Positions 16,103-24,098 of a stretch of 42,356 nucleotides of DNA are shown here, in pieces. Positions within the stretch are counted from its first letter, which is position 1, and each line of letters begins with the position of its first letter. The translations under genes were made by a program, and so were the position numbers. The stretch is taken from assembly GCA_021741765.1 (NCBI GenBank), contig JAIOXH010000002.1, positions 1 through 42,356 of the forward strand. Direction: 5' to 3'. The notes beneath the pieces were generated by a model. That model saw only the letters and a list, made by a program, of their open reading frames with translations, ran no database searches and was not told the DNA's origin. The stretch comes from Aurantimicrobium sp. GTDB taxonomy: Bacteria; Actinomycetota; Actinomycetes; Actinomycetales; Microbacteriaceae.

Positions 16103-17767
16103 CTACATGCGTTCGGGGGCAGAAACACCCAGCAGGGTAAGCCCATTGCGAATAACGTGGCCGGTGGCATCATTGAGCCACAGCCGCGTGCGGTGCAGGT
16201 CGGTCACGGCCTCATCGCCATGTGGAAGGACCCGACACGCGCCGTACCACCGGTGGAAGCTTCCCGCCACCTCTTCGATAAATCGCGCCACCCGATGCGG
16301 TTCCCGCAGTTCCGCGGCCTGCCGCACCACGCGCGGAAAATCTTGCAGGGCGGCAATGAGGAGCGACTCTGACTCGTGCGTCAAGAGTTCCGGGGCGAAC
16401 CCGTCGTCGCGGCGAACGCCCGCAGCTTCGGCGTTGCGAGCGACGGCGCAGGTGCGGGCGTGTGCGTACTGCACATAAAAGACCGGGTTGTCGTTCGACT
16501 GGGTCTGCAGAAGGTCCAGGTCAATATCGAGATTGGAGTCTATTGAACTGCGCACGAGGGCGTAGCGCGCGGCGTCCACACCGACCGCCTCAACCAGGTC
16601 ATCAAGCGTCACGATCGTACCTGCGCGCTTACTCATGCGCACAGGCTGGCCATCCTTGACCAGGTTCACCATCTGACCGATCAAAATCTCGAGGCTCTCC
16701 CCGGGGGTGTCACCAAACGCGGCACACATGGCCATGAGGCGGGCAACATATCCGTGGTGGTCGGCGCCCAGCATGATGATGTTGCGCTCAAAACCGCGCT
16801 CGCGTTTGTTGAGGTAGTAGGCGAGGTCGGCCGCGATGTATGCCGGGTTTCCGTCGCTCTTGATGATTACGCGATCTTTGTCGTCACCGAATGCCGTGGT
16901 GCGCAACCACACGGCACCGTCGTCGTCAAAGATGTGCCCCAGCTCGCGCAGGCGCGATACGGCGCGGTCAACGGCACGCGATTCATGAAGCGAGTCCTCG
17001 TGAAAGTACACGTCGAAGTCGACGCCGAAGTCGTGCAGGTTGGCCTTGATGTCACCAAACATCAACTCCACGCCGAGCGACCGAAATACTTCTTGCGCCT
17101 CGCCCTCGGGAAGCGCCGTGATGTCATGGGAGTACGCGGCGACGACGCGTGCAGCGATGTCGCTGATATACGCACCGCCGTATCCGTCTTCGGGTGCCGG
17201 GCGACCGAGGTGAGCAGCCATGAGGCTCCGGGCAAACCGGTCGATTTGCGCACCGTGGTCGTTGAAGTAGTACTCCCGGGTCACGTTCGCACCCTGCGAA
17301 ATCAGGATGCGCGCGAGGCTGTCGCCCACGGCCGCCCAGCGGGTTCCGCCCATGTGAATGGGGCCTGTCGGGTTGGCCGACACAAACTCCAGGTTCATGG
17401 TCACGCCCCGGTGCAGTGAACCGGTTCCGTAGTCGTCACCCGCAGCAACAATGATCCGCGCAAGCTCTCCCGCGGCAGCCGCATCGAGAGTGATGTTAAT
17501 GAAACCTGGTCCGGCCACATCAGCGCCGGCGACACCGTCGACCTGCGCCAACTCCTCGGCAACGGCAACAGCCAGATCACGTGGATTCAGGCCCGACGGT
17601 TTCGCCACCTTGAGGGCCACGCTCGAGGCCCAGTCACCATGGTCACGATTCTTCGGGCGCTCAATGACGATGTCGGCGGCCTCGAGTGATCCGGAGGTCG
17701 TGCCCAACCGATCGCACGCAGCACTCACACACTCAAAAAGGTGGCGAGAAAGTTCATCAGGGGTCAC
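16103..17767 (-). CDS. argS: Arginyl-tRNA synthetase
   Basis: A 554-residue class I synthetase that charges tRNA-Arg. The N-terminal Add-1 domain is followed by the HIGH-type motif [17 protein letters not shown] (about 130) and the KMSKS-type loop [15 protein letters not shown] (about 375). The C-terminal DALR anticodon-binding domain ends the protein ([20 protein letters not shown]). The GTG start at 17767 has no ribosome site; instead TAGACT ends 8 bases upstream, pointing to a leaderless mRNA. In related genomes lysA follows directly; here three glycosyltransferase genes do. A tRNA-Arg gene lies 700 bp away on the other strand. Confidence 0.95.
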   Translation of the reverse strand: MTPDELSRHLFECVSAACDRLGTTSGSLEAADIVIERPKNRDHGDWASSVALKVAKPSGLNPRDLAVAVAEELAQVDGVAGADVAGPGFINITLDAAAAGELARIIVAAGDDYGTGSLHRGVTMNLEFVSANPTGPIHMGGTRWAAVGDSLARILISQGANVTREYYFNDHGAQIDRFARSLMAAHLGRPAPEDGYGGAYISDIAARVVAAYSHDITALPEGEAQEVFRSLGVELMFGDIKANLHDFGVDFDVYFHEDSLHESRAVDRAVSRLRELGHIFDDDGAVWLRTTAFGDDKDRVIIKSDGNPAYIAADLAYYLNKRERGFERNIIMLGADHHGYVARLMAMCAAFGDTPGESLEILIGQMVNLVKDGQPVRMSKRAGTIVTLDDLVEAVGVDAARYALVRSSIDSNLDIDLDLLQTQSNDNPVFYVQYAHARTCAVARNAEAAGVRRDDGFAPELLTHESESLLIAALQDFPRVVRQAAELREPHRVARFIEEVAGSFHRWYGACRVLPHGDEAVTDLHRTRLWLNDATGHVIRNGLTLLGVSAPERM

Positions 17768-17775
17768 AACGTCAC

Positions 17776-17781
17776 AGTCTA
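17776..17781 (-). promoter_or_regulatory. Candidate -10 element of argS (leaderless)
   Basis: TAGACT read on the minus strand ends 8 bases before the GTG of argS, so the transcript should begin at or near the start codon. No clear -35 is seen. No Shine-Dalgarno sequence lies before the GTG, which fits leaderless translation, common in actinobacteria. Confidence 0.4.
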
Positions 17782-17826
17782 GTTACGACACGCCCCCGCC
17801 TCTTTCGCATGCGCCCCTCCGAGATG

Positions 17827-17832
17827 TAGCGT
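17827..17832 (+). promoter_or_regulatory. Candidate -10 element of the lipoprotein gene (leaderless)
   Basis: TAGCGT ends 7 bases before the GTG at 17840, which has no ribosome site. Spacing fits transcription starting on the start codon. The -35 region is not recognisable. Confidence 0.4.
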
Positions 17833-17839
17833 TTCGATT

Positions 17840-18430
17840 GTGAACTTTCGTTTGAGAGCTTCGGTGGTCACGTCGCTCGTTGTCGCGACCACCTTTCTGC
17901 TGACGGCATGCCAGTCGTCGGGACCGGAACCCACGACCGCGCCCCCCGCCCCCATCGTTTCCAGTGCCACGCCTACTCCCACCGAAACCACTCCTGAGGG
18001 TGACTATTACCCGTTCGCCGTCGACTGCGCAGATCTGATACCCGAAGACATCATCTTTGGGTTCAACCCCAACTACGTGCTCGACAACGCTGGCGCCATG
18101 GCTTCGGCAAATTCGTCCGATCTCGTCAAAGCAATGGAGGGCACCACCTGCAATTACGTCAACCAGTCGAGCCAGGCGTCGCTCACCATCAGTGTGGCGC
18201 ACCTGACGCCGATCTCAACTCAGGTGCTCAAGGAACAGGCGGCAGCCGCGTTTTCCTCCGTGGAGGTTGGCTCTGAGCCGGGATACTTTGGCACCGTGGC
18301 TGGGAGTGGCGTGTTGCAGGTCTATACGAAAAACGGCTTTTGGTACACGGTGGCAGGCCCCGAAGTGTCCAGCCCCGACGACATCCCCGGTATCACGGAT
18401 CAGCTCAACCGCTTCCTCGCCGGGCGTTAG
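17840..18430 (+). CDS. Small secreted lipoprotein, function unknown
   Basis: A 196-residue protein with a basic N-terminus, a hydrophobic segment and a lipobox LTAC whose Cys24 would be lipidated (MNFRLRASVVTSLVV then FLLTAC). A Pro/Thr/Ser-rich linker (residues 25-55) follows. The mature part has two cysteines (DCADLIPED and GTTCNYVNQ) that could form a disulfide, a layout like DUF3558-type actinobacterial lipoproteins, though I cannot assign the family firmly. It would sit on the outer face of the membrane. It lies between argS (divergent) and tRNA-Arg. A 104-bp piece of a variant copy of this gene lies at 22122-22225. Confidence 0.8.
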   Translation: MNFRLRASVVTSLVVATTFLLTACQSSGPEPTTAPPAPIVSSATPTPTETTPEGDYYPFAVDCADLIPEDIIFGFNPNYVLDNAGAMASANSSDLVKAMEGTTCNYVNQSSQASLTISVAHLTPISTQVLKEQAAAAFSSVEVGSEPGYFGTVAGSGVLQVYTKNGFWYTVAGPEVSSPDDIPGITDQLNRFLAGR

Positions 18431-18435
18431 CACTG

Positions 18436-18456
18436 CTCGAGGCTGATAGCCTTGAG
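18436..18456 (+). other. Stem-loop between the lipoprotein gene and tRNA-Arg
   Basis: CTCGAGGCT and AGCCTTGAG can pair over 9 positions (one G-U) around a 3-base loop. There is no T-run, so termination is uncertain. The 3' arm contains TAGCCT (18447-18452), which could be the -10 of the tRNA gene starting at 18466. Confidence 0.35.
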
Positions 18457-18465
18457 GTCTCCCCT

Positions 18466-18538
18466 GCCCCCGTAGCTCAGGGGATAGAGCGCTGGTTTCC
18501 GGTACCAAAGGTCGGAGGTTCGAATCCTCTCGGGGGCA
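18466..18538 (+). tRNA. tRNA-Arg (anticodon CCG)
   Basis: Seventy-three bases fold as a cloverleaf. Acceptor GCCCCCG pairs with CGGGGGC, the D-stem is GCTC/GAGC, and the anticodon loop TTCCGGT has CCG at 18499-18501. The T-arm is GGAGG-TTCGAAT-CCTCT and the discriminator is A. CCA is not encoded. It reads CGG codons. A T5 run follows at about 18541. A degenerate copy lies at 21047-21119, and the DNA between the two looks inserted. Confidence 0.95.
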
Positions 18539-18936
18539 CTTTTTCGTGGCGTGGGTGGGAGTGAATCAGAACCCCGAAGGTGTGAGTTAGGCCCTCCCCG
18601 CGGCTGGCCTCCACAACGTTCCGTGGCGAAGGTACCTAGCCGCGTAGCCCCAACCTCAAAGTGAAGCTCATCTTCGCGGCGGGGACCCTCCGGGTGCGCG
18701 CAACGAGAATGCCCCCTTGAGTGGCGTTTTTTGTCGGTGCGCACTGTTTGCATGTGAACCAGGCCGCCGACTTCCACGAACTGAAGTGAGGTGCTGAGAA
18801 ACGTTCTTCACTACCCGCATTGTCGGATTCCACAATGTTTCGTCAGGCAAGGAAAGGGAGCCGTGTTGCAAGGCGCCAGTTCCGAGATTCAAAAATTGGC
18901 GGGTTTCCTTGAAAAAATCTCAACTCCGCAGATCCA
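18539..18936. other. Intergenic region after tRNA-Arg, no gene recognised
   Basis: About 400 bp between tRNA-Arg and the acyltransferase. Several minus-strand frames are open, but one contains the well-known artefact peptide produced by reading antisense through a tRNA, and the others have no ribosome site or recognisable family. Composition becomes more AT-rich toward 18.9 kb. It may hold debris from the insertion that brought in the acyltransferase. Confidence 0.5.
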
Positions 18937-20997
18937 CTATTGAGGCTGAGAATGAGGGAGTTGCTTTATCCAAGAGGAAAATTCAGGATAAAGAAAGCGA
19001 GAGGCTTCCCACGTCCAGTGAATCGCGTCGCCCATAATTTGTTCACCCTCATTGATGACCGCGGGACACATTTCTTCAGAGCAAAGGAAATCTTGAGGGT
19101 TCCACACTGTCACCCCGTCGAAGTCCTTGGTCACATCGCGAATCATTTGTGGGAAAAGTCCTTGGCGTGAATTCTGCCACGAGATTGAGGTTGCACCGCA
19201 AGGCTCTGTGCCAGAAGCAATTTTGAACCAACGCTTGAAAAGCGGAGGGTTTAAGCAAGTACTAATGACATTTTCTTGTTGGGGGAACGGCAGGGCAACA
19301 AGGACATTGGGACTGTACGCCTGGAGCTGAGCCAGCCCGTTTTCGGCGGCAGCGGCGAACTGTTCGACAGATTCTCGGTGGGCTGCGCACGACTCAATGT
19401 CTTCCAATGGCGAGCACTCCATGGATCTTCCGCTCGTACGCTCATCACCATGCTGCCGATTCGAAGGCTTGTCAAAGTTTGTATTGACAATGATGCCTGC
19501 GATTTCATGACTTGATAAATATTGATAAATCATCTCTGGGCAGGAGTTGAGTTGAATTGTGCAGCCTCCCGCCCATATTTCGATTGCGTTGAGACCGCTT
19601 TCCTTTGCAGCCAGCGCGACAGCGGGAAAGGAACGCCATGCAAGAGAATCTCCGATTACTGCAATTGTGGGAGTAGTTGACGAGTCAAAAAACGTGCAGT
19701 AAATTTCTACTTCTTTGAAGGCGCAATCATTCAGTACCCTCGTAACCGCGTCTCCGGAGACAGCCACTTCCTCGAAGGGCATAGCCAAGGGCCTTGGGTT
19801 GTTGTTGCCGAGAAACCACTTTGATTGTGCGGAGATTCCTGCACCGAATATGACGATAACCGAACACGTGAGTATTGCAACGGTGGGGACGAGATTCTTC
19901 AGCACCCCGCTCGCACTTTTGAAGGTGATTTGAGCCTCGAGGAAACGAAAACTTGCCATCGCCAGTAATACCGCGAGCCCAACGGCTACCAAAGGTGCCC
20001 ATGGAATTCCAGGCATGATCCAAATTGCCAAAATCAAGAGCGGCCAATGCCACAGGTAGATGCTGTATGACCTGTCGCCAATCCAAATGAGCGGCTTCCA
20101 GGCAAGTCCTTGCGACACGATGCCCTGCTGACCTCCGGAGCCGGCCCAAATTAGGAACGCGGTCCCCAGGCAGGAAAGAATCACGGCAAGGCTGAGATGC
20201 CCGATCAGGTTACTGAGGACGAGGCCTGAAACGAATAGGCCAATTCCTGCCAGAGCCAGGAATGTCCGAACGGGCCTCGACACACCCCGAGGCGATTTCA
20301 GCAGGACGACCAACATTCCTATGCCAAATTCCCAGAAGCGCGTCATGGGCGTGTAAAACGCTATTCCACTGGGGTCGAGCCCAAAAAGCGGGTATGCGCG
20401 GAACACGAGCAAATAGCAGAACAGGGCCACACTGCAGAGACTCAGTATTGAAACAGCTAAAACTGCCCACTTGGCGAATGTCTTGGCTTTTCGTTTTGCC
20501 ACGAAGAGTCCGAACATTATCAAGGGAAACAGCAGATATGTCTGGAACTCAACGCCGAGAGACCAAGTGTGGAGAAGGGGATTCCTGAGGAGCTCTGGGT
20601 TCCAATAACTCTGAAAATTCGAAAGGAAGAAAAAATTTGAACCGAAGATTTCAGACCAGGCGCCAGCTTTAATTATTCCCCACACTTCGACCGGTGGCGC
20701 AAATATAAGACTCAGCCCAAGTGTGAGAGCAATCATGACTGACATCGCCGGCACCAAGCGAATGACTCGTCGCACGATGAACGGAAAATAGTAGCCGCGA
20801 ATAGTGGACCGAGCGTTAAGCGACTTTTGCATCATCGAGGTGATGACGAACCCCGAAATCACAAAGAAGACATCCACCCCAACAAAGCCGCCTGGCATGC
20901 GCCCGATACCGGGAAGATGGTCCATGATTACGAGAATTACCGCAATAGCCCTCAGGCCTTGAACATCAAGTCGTTTTGTGGAGCCCGTGGCCTTCAT
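18937..20997 (-). CDS. OafA-type acyltransferase with SGNH domain
   Basis: A 686-residue membrane protein. The N-terminal half (to about 375) is an acyltransferase-3 domain with about ten membrane segments: RLDVQGLRAIAVILVIMDH with the catalytic His, then FVGVDVFFVISGFVI and LLHTWSLGVEFQTYLLFP. The C-terminal half is a periplasmic/extracellular-type SGNH hydrolase domain with IAVIGDSLAW (nucleophile Ser) and D657AIH660 (Asp/His of the triad). Such fusions O-acetylate surface polysaccharide or peptidoglycan. It is isolated on the minus strand between tRNA-Arg and its decayed copy, and is more AT-rich than argS, which suggests transfer. The polysaccharide made by the genes to its right is a likely substrate. 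Confidence 0.88.
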   Translation of the reverse strand: MKATGSTKRLDVQGLRAIAVILVIMDHLPGIGRMPGGFVGVDVFFVISGFVITSMMQKSLNARSTIRGYYFPFIVRRVIRLVPAMSVMIALTLGLSLIFAPPVEVWGIIKAGAWSEIFGSNFFFLSNFQSYWNPELLRNPLLHTWSLGVEFQTYLLFPLIMFGLFVAKRKAKTFAKWAVLAVSILSLCSVALFCYLLVFRAYPLFGLDPSGIAFYTPMTRFWEFGIGMLVVLLKSPRGVSRPVRTFLALAGIGLFVSGLVLSNLIGHLSLAVILSCLGTAFLIWAGSGGQQGIVSQGLAWKPLIWIGDRSYSIYLWHWPLLILAIWIMPGIPWAPLVAVGLAVLLAMASFRFLEAQITFKSASGVLKNLVPTVAILTCSVIVIFGAGISAQSKWFLGNNNPRPLAMPFEEVAVSGDAVTRVLNDCAFKEVEIYCTFFDSSTTPTIAVIGDSLAWRSFPAVALAAKESGLNAIEIWAGGCTIQLNSCPEMIYQYLSSHEIAGIIVNTNFDKPSNRQHGDERTSGRSMECSPLEDIESCAAHRESVEQFAAAAENGLAQLQAYSPNVLVALPFPQQENVISTCLNPPLFKRWFKIASGTEPCGATSISWQNSRQGLFPQMIRDVTKDFDGVTVWNPQDFLCSEEMCPAVINEGEQIMGDAIHWTWEASRFLYPEFSSWIKQLPHSQPQ

Positions 20998-21046
20998 CGC
21001 AACCCTACTGAGACTGAACGAAGCCTCATCGTTGGAGGCAAATCCA

Positions 21047-21119
21047 TTCCCCGTAGCTCAGGTGATCGAGCGCCGGTTTCCGGTGCCAAAGGTCGGAGGT
21101 CCGAATCCCCACGGGGGCA
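21047..21119 (+). pseudogene. Degenerate second copy of tRNA-Arg(CCG)
   Basis: This 73-base stretch aligns end to end without gaps to the functional tRNA at 18466-18538, with 64 of 73 identical bases by my count, including the anticodon loop TTCCGGT. The changes break the fold. Acceptor positions 1-2 are TT instead of GC, two anticodon-stem pairs are lost, the T-stem has A-C and G-A mismatches, and the T-loop begins TCC. It is unlikely to be functional. It marks the right side of the acyltransferase segment and probably records an integration or recombination event at the tRNA locus. Confidence 0.85.
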
Positions 21120-21222
21120 CTTAAATCTGTTACCTAGCCTAGACCCAAGGACGCATCTCCCTGGCGTTGCGACGAAGAATACTCGAGCTCAGGATCCCGG
21201 GCAGAGTTGCAGTGGCCGACGA

Positions 21223-22023
21223 CTACTTAGCCTTGGTTGACTTTGCGCTTTTCACAATTAGATTTGACGATTTTTTCTCGTGGGGGAGCAGACCGTCGGT
21301 CGCATAAAAATACAGATTTGTTCTCGAGGGGTAAACCGTTTGGAAAACCTCTACGTTCTTGAAGTGAGGCGCGAAGAATCGGGCGAGGTCTTCCTTGTCA
21401 TGAAACTCGTACTCATGTTGATGCAGATGTTTCTCCCCGTGGTCTGCCTCGACGATGGTGTAGCCGCTCACAATCCCGCCCGGGGACAAAACCATTTTTA
21501 TTCTCGCGACCAGGGCGGCAATTTCTTTGGGCGTAAAATGTTCAACGGCCGCGTCCCAAATGATGTTGTCGAAGGGGCCAGCAGGAATATCAGACCTAAT
21601 GTCGCCCAGAATGTAGGTTACATTCGGAGCCTTGTGGTTTCTCTTGGCCCAACGGATTGCTTCAGGATCAAAATCTAGGGCTGTCACGGTACTTGACCGC
21701 AACGAATAAAACATTTTTGAATAAAATCCATCACCGCAACAGAGATCGAGCGTCGAGCCACCCTCCTTCAGCGCAAAACTGGACCAGACACCCCTTTCCA
21801 TCGGTAACGAATTTCTGGTAGCCGGCCAGTAGTAATTCAAGTCGATCTCGTGATCGAAATACTCAGGGTTATCTACACCCCACTCAATCAAGAACTGAAG
21901 CTTGTGGGTCGCGGCAGATAGCCCCCGCGCGCCCTTGCTCATCCAACGGGATATGGCGACTACAGGAAAAGTTCTCTTGATGAACCTGAGGAACGGATGC
22001 GTGCCCTTTTTTTTCTTAGACAA
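21223..22023 (-). CDS. SAM-dependent class I methyltransferase
   Basis: A 266-residue protein. STLDLCCGDGFYSKMF (about 90-105) is motif I, which binds S-adenosylmethionine; VTALDFDPEAIRWAKRN is the acidic motif II loop; DNIIWDAAVEHFTPKEIAAL is the post-motif region. A lysine-rich start (MSKKKKG) suggests nucleic-acid or membrane contact. TTG at 22023 with AGAGAG upstream is the likely start. Similar proteins occur singly in polysaccharide clusters, where they may methylate sugars, but the substrate cannot be told. It is flanked by two duplicated fragments (pseudo-tRNA and a lipoprotein piece), so it is probably part of an imported segment. Confidence 0.75.
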   Translation of the reverse strand: MSKKKKGTHPFLRFIKRTFPVVAISRWMSKGARGLSAATHKLQFLIEWGVDNPEYFDHEIDLNYYWPATRNSLPMERGVWSSFALKEGGSTLDLCCGDGFYSKMFYSLRSSTVTALDFDPEAIRWAKRNHKAPNVTYILGDIRSDIPAGPFDNIIWDAAVEHFTPKEIAALVARIKMVLSPGGIVSGYTIVEADHGEKHLHQHEYEFHDKEDLARFFAPHFKNVEVFQTVYPSRTNLYFYATDGLLPHEKKSSNLIVKSAKSTKAK

Positions 22024-22121
22024 ACTAATCTCTCTGACTTAATCTAATCATCGACGCCCGCAAGTCTATAGGAATGGCGCGCGTTGTCTTGGCATTCTGA
22101 ACTCGAGATTTTCCGGCAGAA

Positions 22122-22225
22122 AACGCGGGCGCCATGGCTTCGGCAAATTCGTCCGATCTCGTCAGAGCGGTGGAGGGCACCACCTGTAATTACGTGAACC
22201 AGTCGAGCCAGGCGTCGCTCACCAT
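22122..22225 (+). pseudogene. 104-bp orphan fragment of the lipoprotein gene
   Basis: Aligns without gaps to 18086-18189, codons 83 onward of the lipoprotein gene, with 6 differences in 104 bases. Four are silent (GCT/GCG, GCA/GCG, TGC/TGT, GTC/GTG) and two are conservative (Lys to Arg, Met to Val). There is no start and no similarity outside the segment. The silent-change pattern suggests it was cut from a working allele of the gene in a related strain, rather than decaying in place after local duplication. Confidence 0.88.
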
Positions 22226-22413
22226 ATCTGATTCGCTTCGGTTTCGTCCTGACGTCGGCTCGTAATGTGAACGTGATTATGAAAGGAACGGCCATGTTTT
22301 TGATTCTTGGATTAACCAGATCTTCTGGATGGTGAGAAATTTAAGGTGGATCGAATTGGTACGATTAGGAATCGATTTACGTAATTGGCTTACCAGCTGG
22401 AAGGCTCCGGAAA
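22226..22413. other. AT-rich leader region before the wbp-type operon
   Basis: The lipoprotein fragment ends abruptly at 22225 and AT-rich DNA follows. It contains a 13-codon ORF with a good ribosome site (AAAGGA, ATG at 22294, TGA at 22333-22335). An open frame from 22329 then runs into the acetyltransferase gene in another register. The promoter of the operon should lie here, but I cannot point to convincing -35/-10 boxes. Confidence 0.4.
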
Positions 22414-23025
22414 TTGAAAAAGTTTGGTCATATCCATGTCACAGCGGACGTTTCAGAGCCAGCCAGCGTTCCCGATTCCACTCGAGTCTGGCACTACGCG
22501 CAGATTCGGGAATCGGCCCAAATCGGGGAAAACTGTGTGATTGGTCGGGGCGCTTACATTGGCACCGGAGTGGTGATGGGTGACTCGTGCAAGATCCAGA
22601 ATTATGCCCTGGTTTACGAACCCGCGATTCTGGGCGACGGTGTTTTTATCGGCCCAGCAGCGGTGCTGACAAATGACCAATTTCCTAGAGCCACAAACCC
22701 TGATCTGACGCTGAAGTTATCACACGATTGGAGTCCGGTCGGGGTGACGATTAAGACGGGCGCTTCGATTGGGGCGAACGCAACGTGCATCGCGCCCGTC
22801 GTCGTTGGTGAGTGGGCGCTTGTAGGATCGGGGGCTGTCGTGACAAAAGACGTTCCGAATTTCGCGCTTGTTGTGGGGAACCCGGCCAAACGAATCCGAT
22901 GGGTGGGGAAAGCCGGTGTGCCACTAGAACCTGGTGAGGCCCCAGGCATGTTTGTTTGCCCAGTCTCGGCCGAGCTCTACCAAGAAATTTCACCCAATGA
23001 ACTTGTAGAGGCGGTTCAATCATGA
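22414..23025 (+). CDS. wbpD: UDP-2-acetamido-3-amino-2,3-dideoxy-glucuronate N-acetyltransferase (WbpD type)
   Basis: A 203-residue left-handed beta-helix acetyltransferase with hexapeptide repeats (ARIGENCVIG-like turns, GTGVVMGDSCKIQN, VGVTIKTGASIGANATC, VVVGEWALVGSGAVVTKDVP). WbpD acetylates the 3-amino group of UDP-GlcNAc(3NH2)A with acetyl-CoA. KIQN, the NDQFPRATN region, NPAKRIRWV and a C-terminal CPVSAELYQ match the WbpD pattern. TTG at 22414 is the start that gives the normal N-terminus, with GGAAGG about 10 bases upstream. Its stop overlaps the next ATG (ATGA). First gene of a four-gene operon that supplies its substrate. Confidence 0.85.
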   Translation: MKKFGHIHVTADVSEPASVPDSTRVWHYAQIRESAQIGENCVIGRGAYIGTGVVMGDSCKIQNYALVYEPAILGDGVFIGPAAVLTNDQFPRATNPDLTLKLSHDWSPVGVTIKTGASIGANATCIAPVVVGEWALVGSGAVVTKDVPNFALVVGNPAKRIRWVGKAGVPLEPGEAPGMFVCPVSAELYQEISPNELVEAVQS

Positions 23026-24098
23026 TTCCAGCAGCAAAACCCTTGATCGGCCGCGATGAACGCCGTGCGGTTGACAAAGTCCTTCGAAGTGGCGGATTAG
23101 CTCAGGGCCCGCAGGTTGCGGCCTTCGAGGAAGAGTATTCAGCGACGGTGTCGGGGGCGCACTGTATCGCTGTGAATTCCGGAACTTCCGCCCTTCATAT
23201 GGCGTTCGTGGCTGCTGGAATTGGCGTTGGTGATGAGGTAATTGTGCCGTCATTTAGTTTTGCCGCGACGGCCAACGCTGTTGCCCTAACGGGAGCTACT
23301 CCGGTTTTTGTCGACGTTGAGGAAGATTATTTCTCGATTGACCCCGGTGCATTCGAGGCAGCCATTACAAAGAAGACCAAGGCCGTCATGCCAGTGCACC
23401 TTTACGGCCACCCGGCCGACATGACCGCAATTGATTTAATAGCAAAAAAACACGGAATCATGATCTTCGAGGACGCGGCTCAAGCTTCTCTCTCCTCAAT
23501 TCACGGTCGCCCCGTTGGAACCTGGGGCGTCGCGGGCTCATTCTCTTTCTATCCGACTAAGAACATGACTAGTGGTGAAGGTGGAATGGTAACGACAATG
23601 GATGCCACTTTTGCCCGAAACGTGAGACTGTATCGAAATCAGGGCATGGAGATTCGATATCAAAATGAGGTCGTGGGATTCAATACACGCATGACGGATA
23701 TTCATGCTGCGATCGGGCGAGTTCAACTCAAGAAGCTTCCGAGGTGGACAAAACAACGCCAAGACAACGCCGCTTTCCTGAGCTCAAACCTCGAGGGAGT
23801 GATTACCCCTCCTGTGGCTCCGGGCGCTGATCACGTTTTTCATCAGTACACGATTCGCATCGTTGATACAGATCGCAATGCGTTTGCAGATGAACTGACG
23901 AAGCGAGGCGTTGGAAACGGCGTCTATTACCCAACCCCTATTCACCGCCTGCCATCCTTCAATCTTCCGCTCTCTCTCCCTGTAACAGAACAGGTCGCAG
24001 CCCAGTGTCTGTCACTTCCCGTTCACCCGGCCCTAAAGAAACGTGACCTTGAAACCATCGTTACTGTCGTGAATGCCGTTGCGAGGGCCGGAATCTGA
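23022..24098 (+). CDS. wbpE: UDP-2-acetamido-2-deoxy-3-oxo-glucuronate 3-aminotransferase (WbpE type)
   Basis: A 358-residue DegT/DnrJ aminotransferase. VNSGTSALHMAFVAAGIG binds PLP phosphate, IFEDAAQA carries the pyridine-N Asp, and Lys180 in FYPTKNMTSGEGG is the Schiff-base lysine. WbpE uses glutamate to aminate C3 of the keto sugar made by WbpB. The subfamily call rests on general similarity and the immediate neighbours: it overlaps the acetyltransferase by 4 bp and abuts the Gfo/Idh dehydrogenase, the exact partners of the P. aeruginosa pathway. Confidence 0.87.
   Translation: MIPAAKPLIGRDERRAVDKVLRSGGLAQGPQVAAFEEEYSATVSGAHCIAVNSGTSALHMAFVAAGIGVGDEVIVPSFSFAATANAVALTGATPVFVDVEEDYFSIDPGAFEAAITKKTKAVMPVHLYGHPADMTAIDLIAKKHGIMIFEDAAQASLSSIHGRPVGTWGVAGSFSFYPTKNMTSGEGGMVTTMDATFARNVRLYRNQGMEIRYQNEVVGFNTRMTDIHAAIGRVQLKKLPRWTKQRQDNAAFLSSNLEGVITPPVAPGADHVFHQYTIRIVDTDRNAFADELTKRGVGNGVYYPTPIHRLPSFNLPLSLPVTEQVAAQCLSLPVHPALKKRDLETIVTVVNAVARAGI

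Noticed and set aside
18427-18777. Minus-strand ORF of 116 codons ending near tRNA-Arg
   Set aside because: It includes RIRTSDLWYRKPALYPLS, a well-known artefact peptide made by translating antisense through a tRNA gene; there is no ribosome site.
22329-22583. Plus-strand 84-codon ORF overlapping the acetyltransferase start
   Set aside because: Two thirds overlap the clear hexapeptide acetyltransferase in another frame; no homology in the rest.
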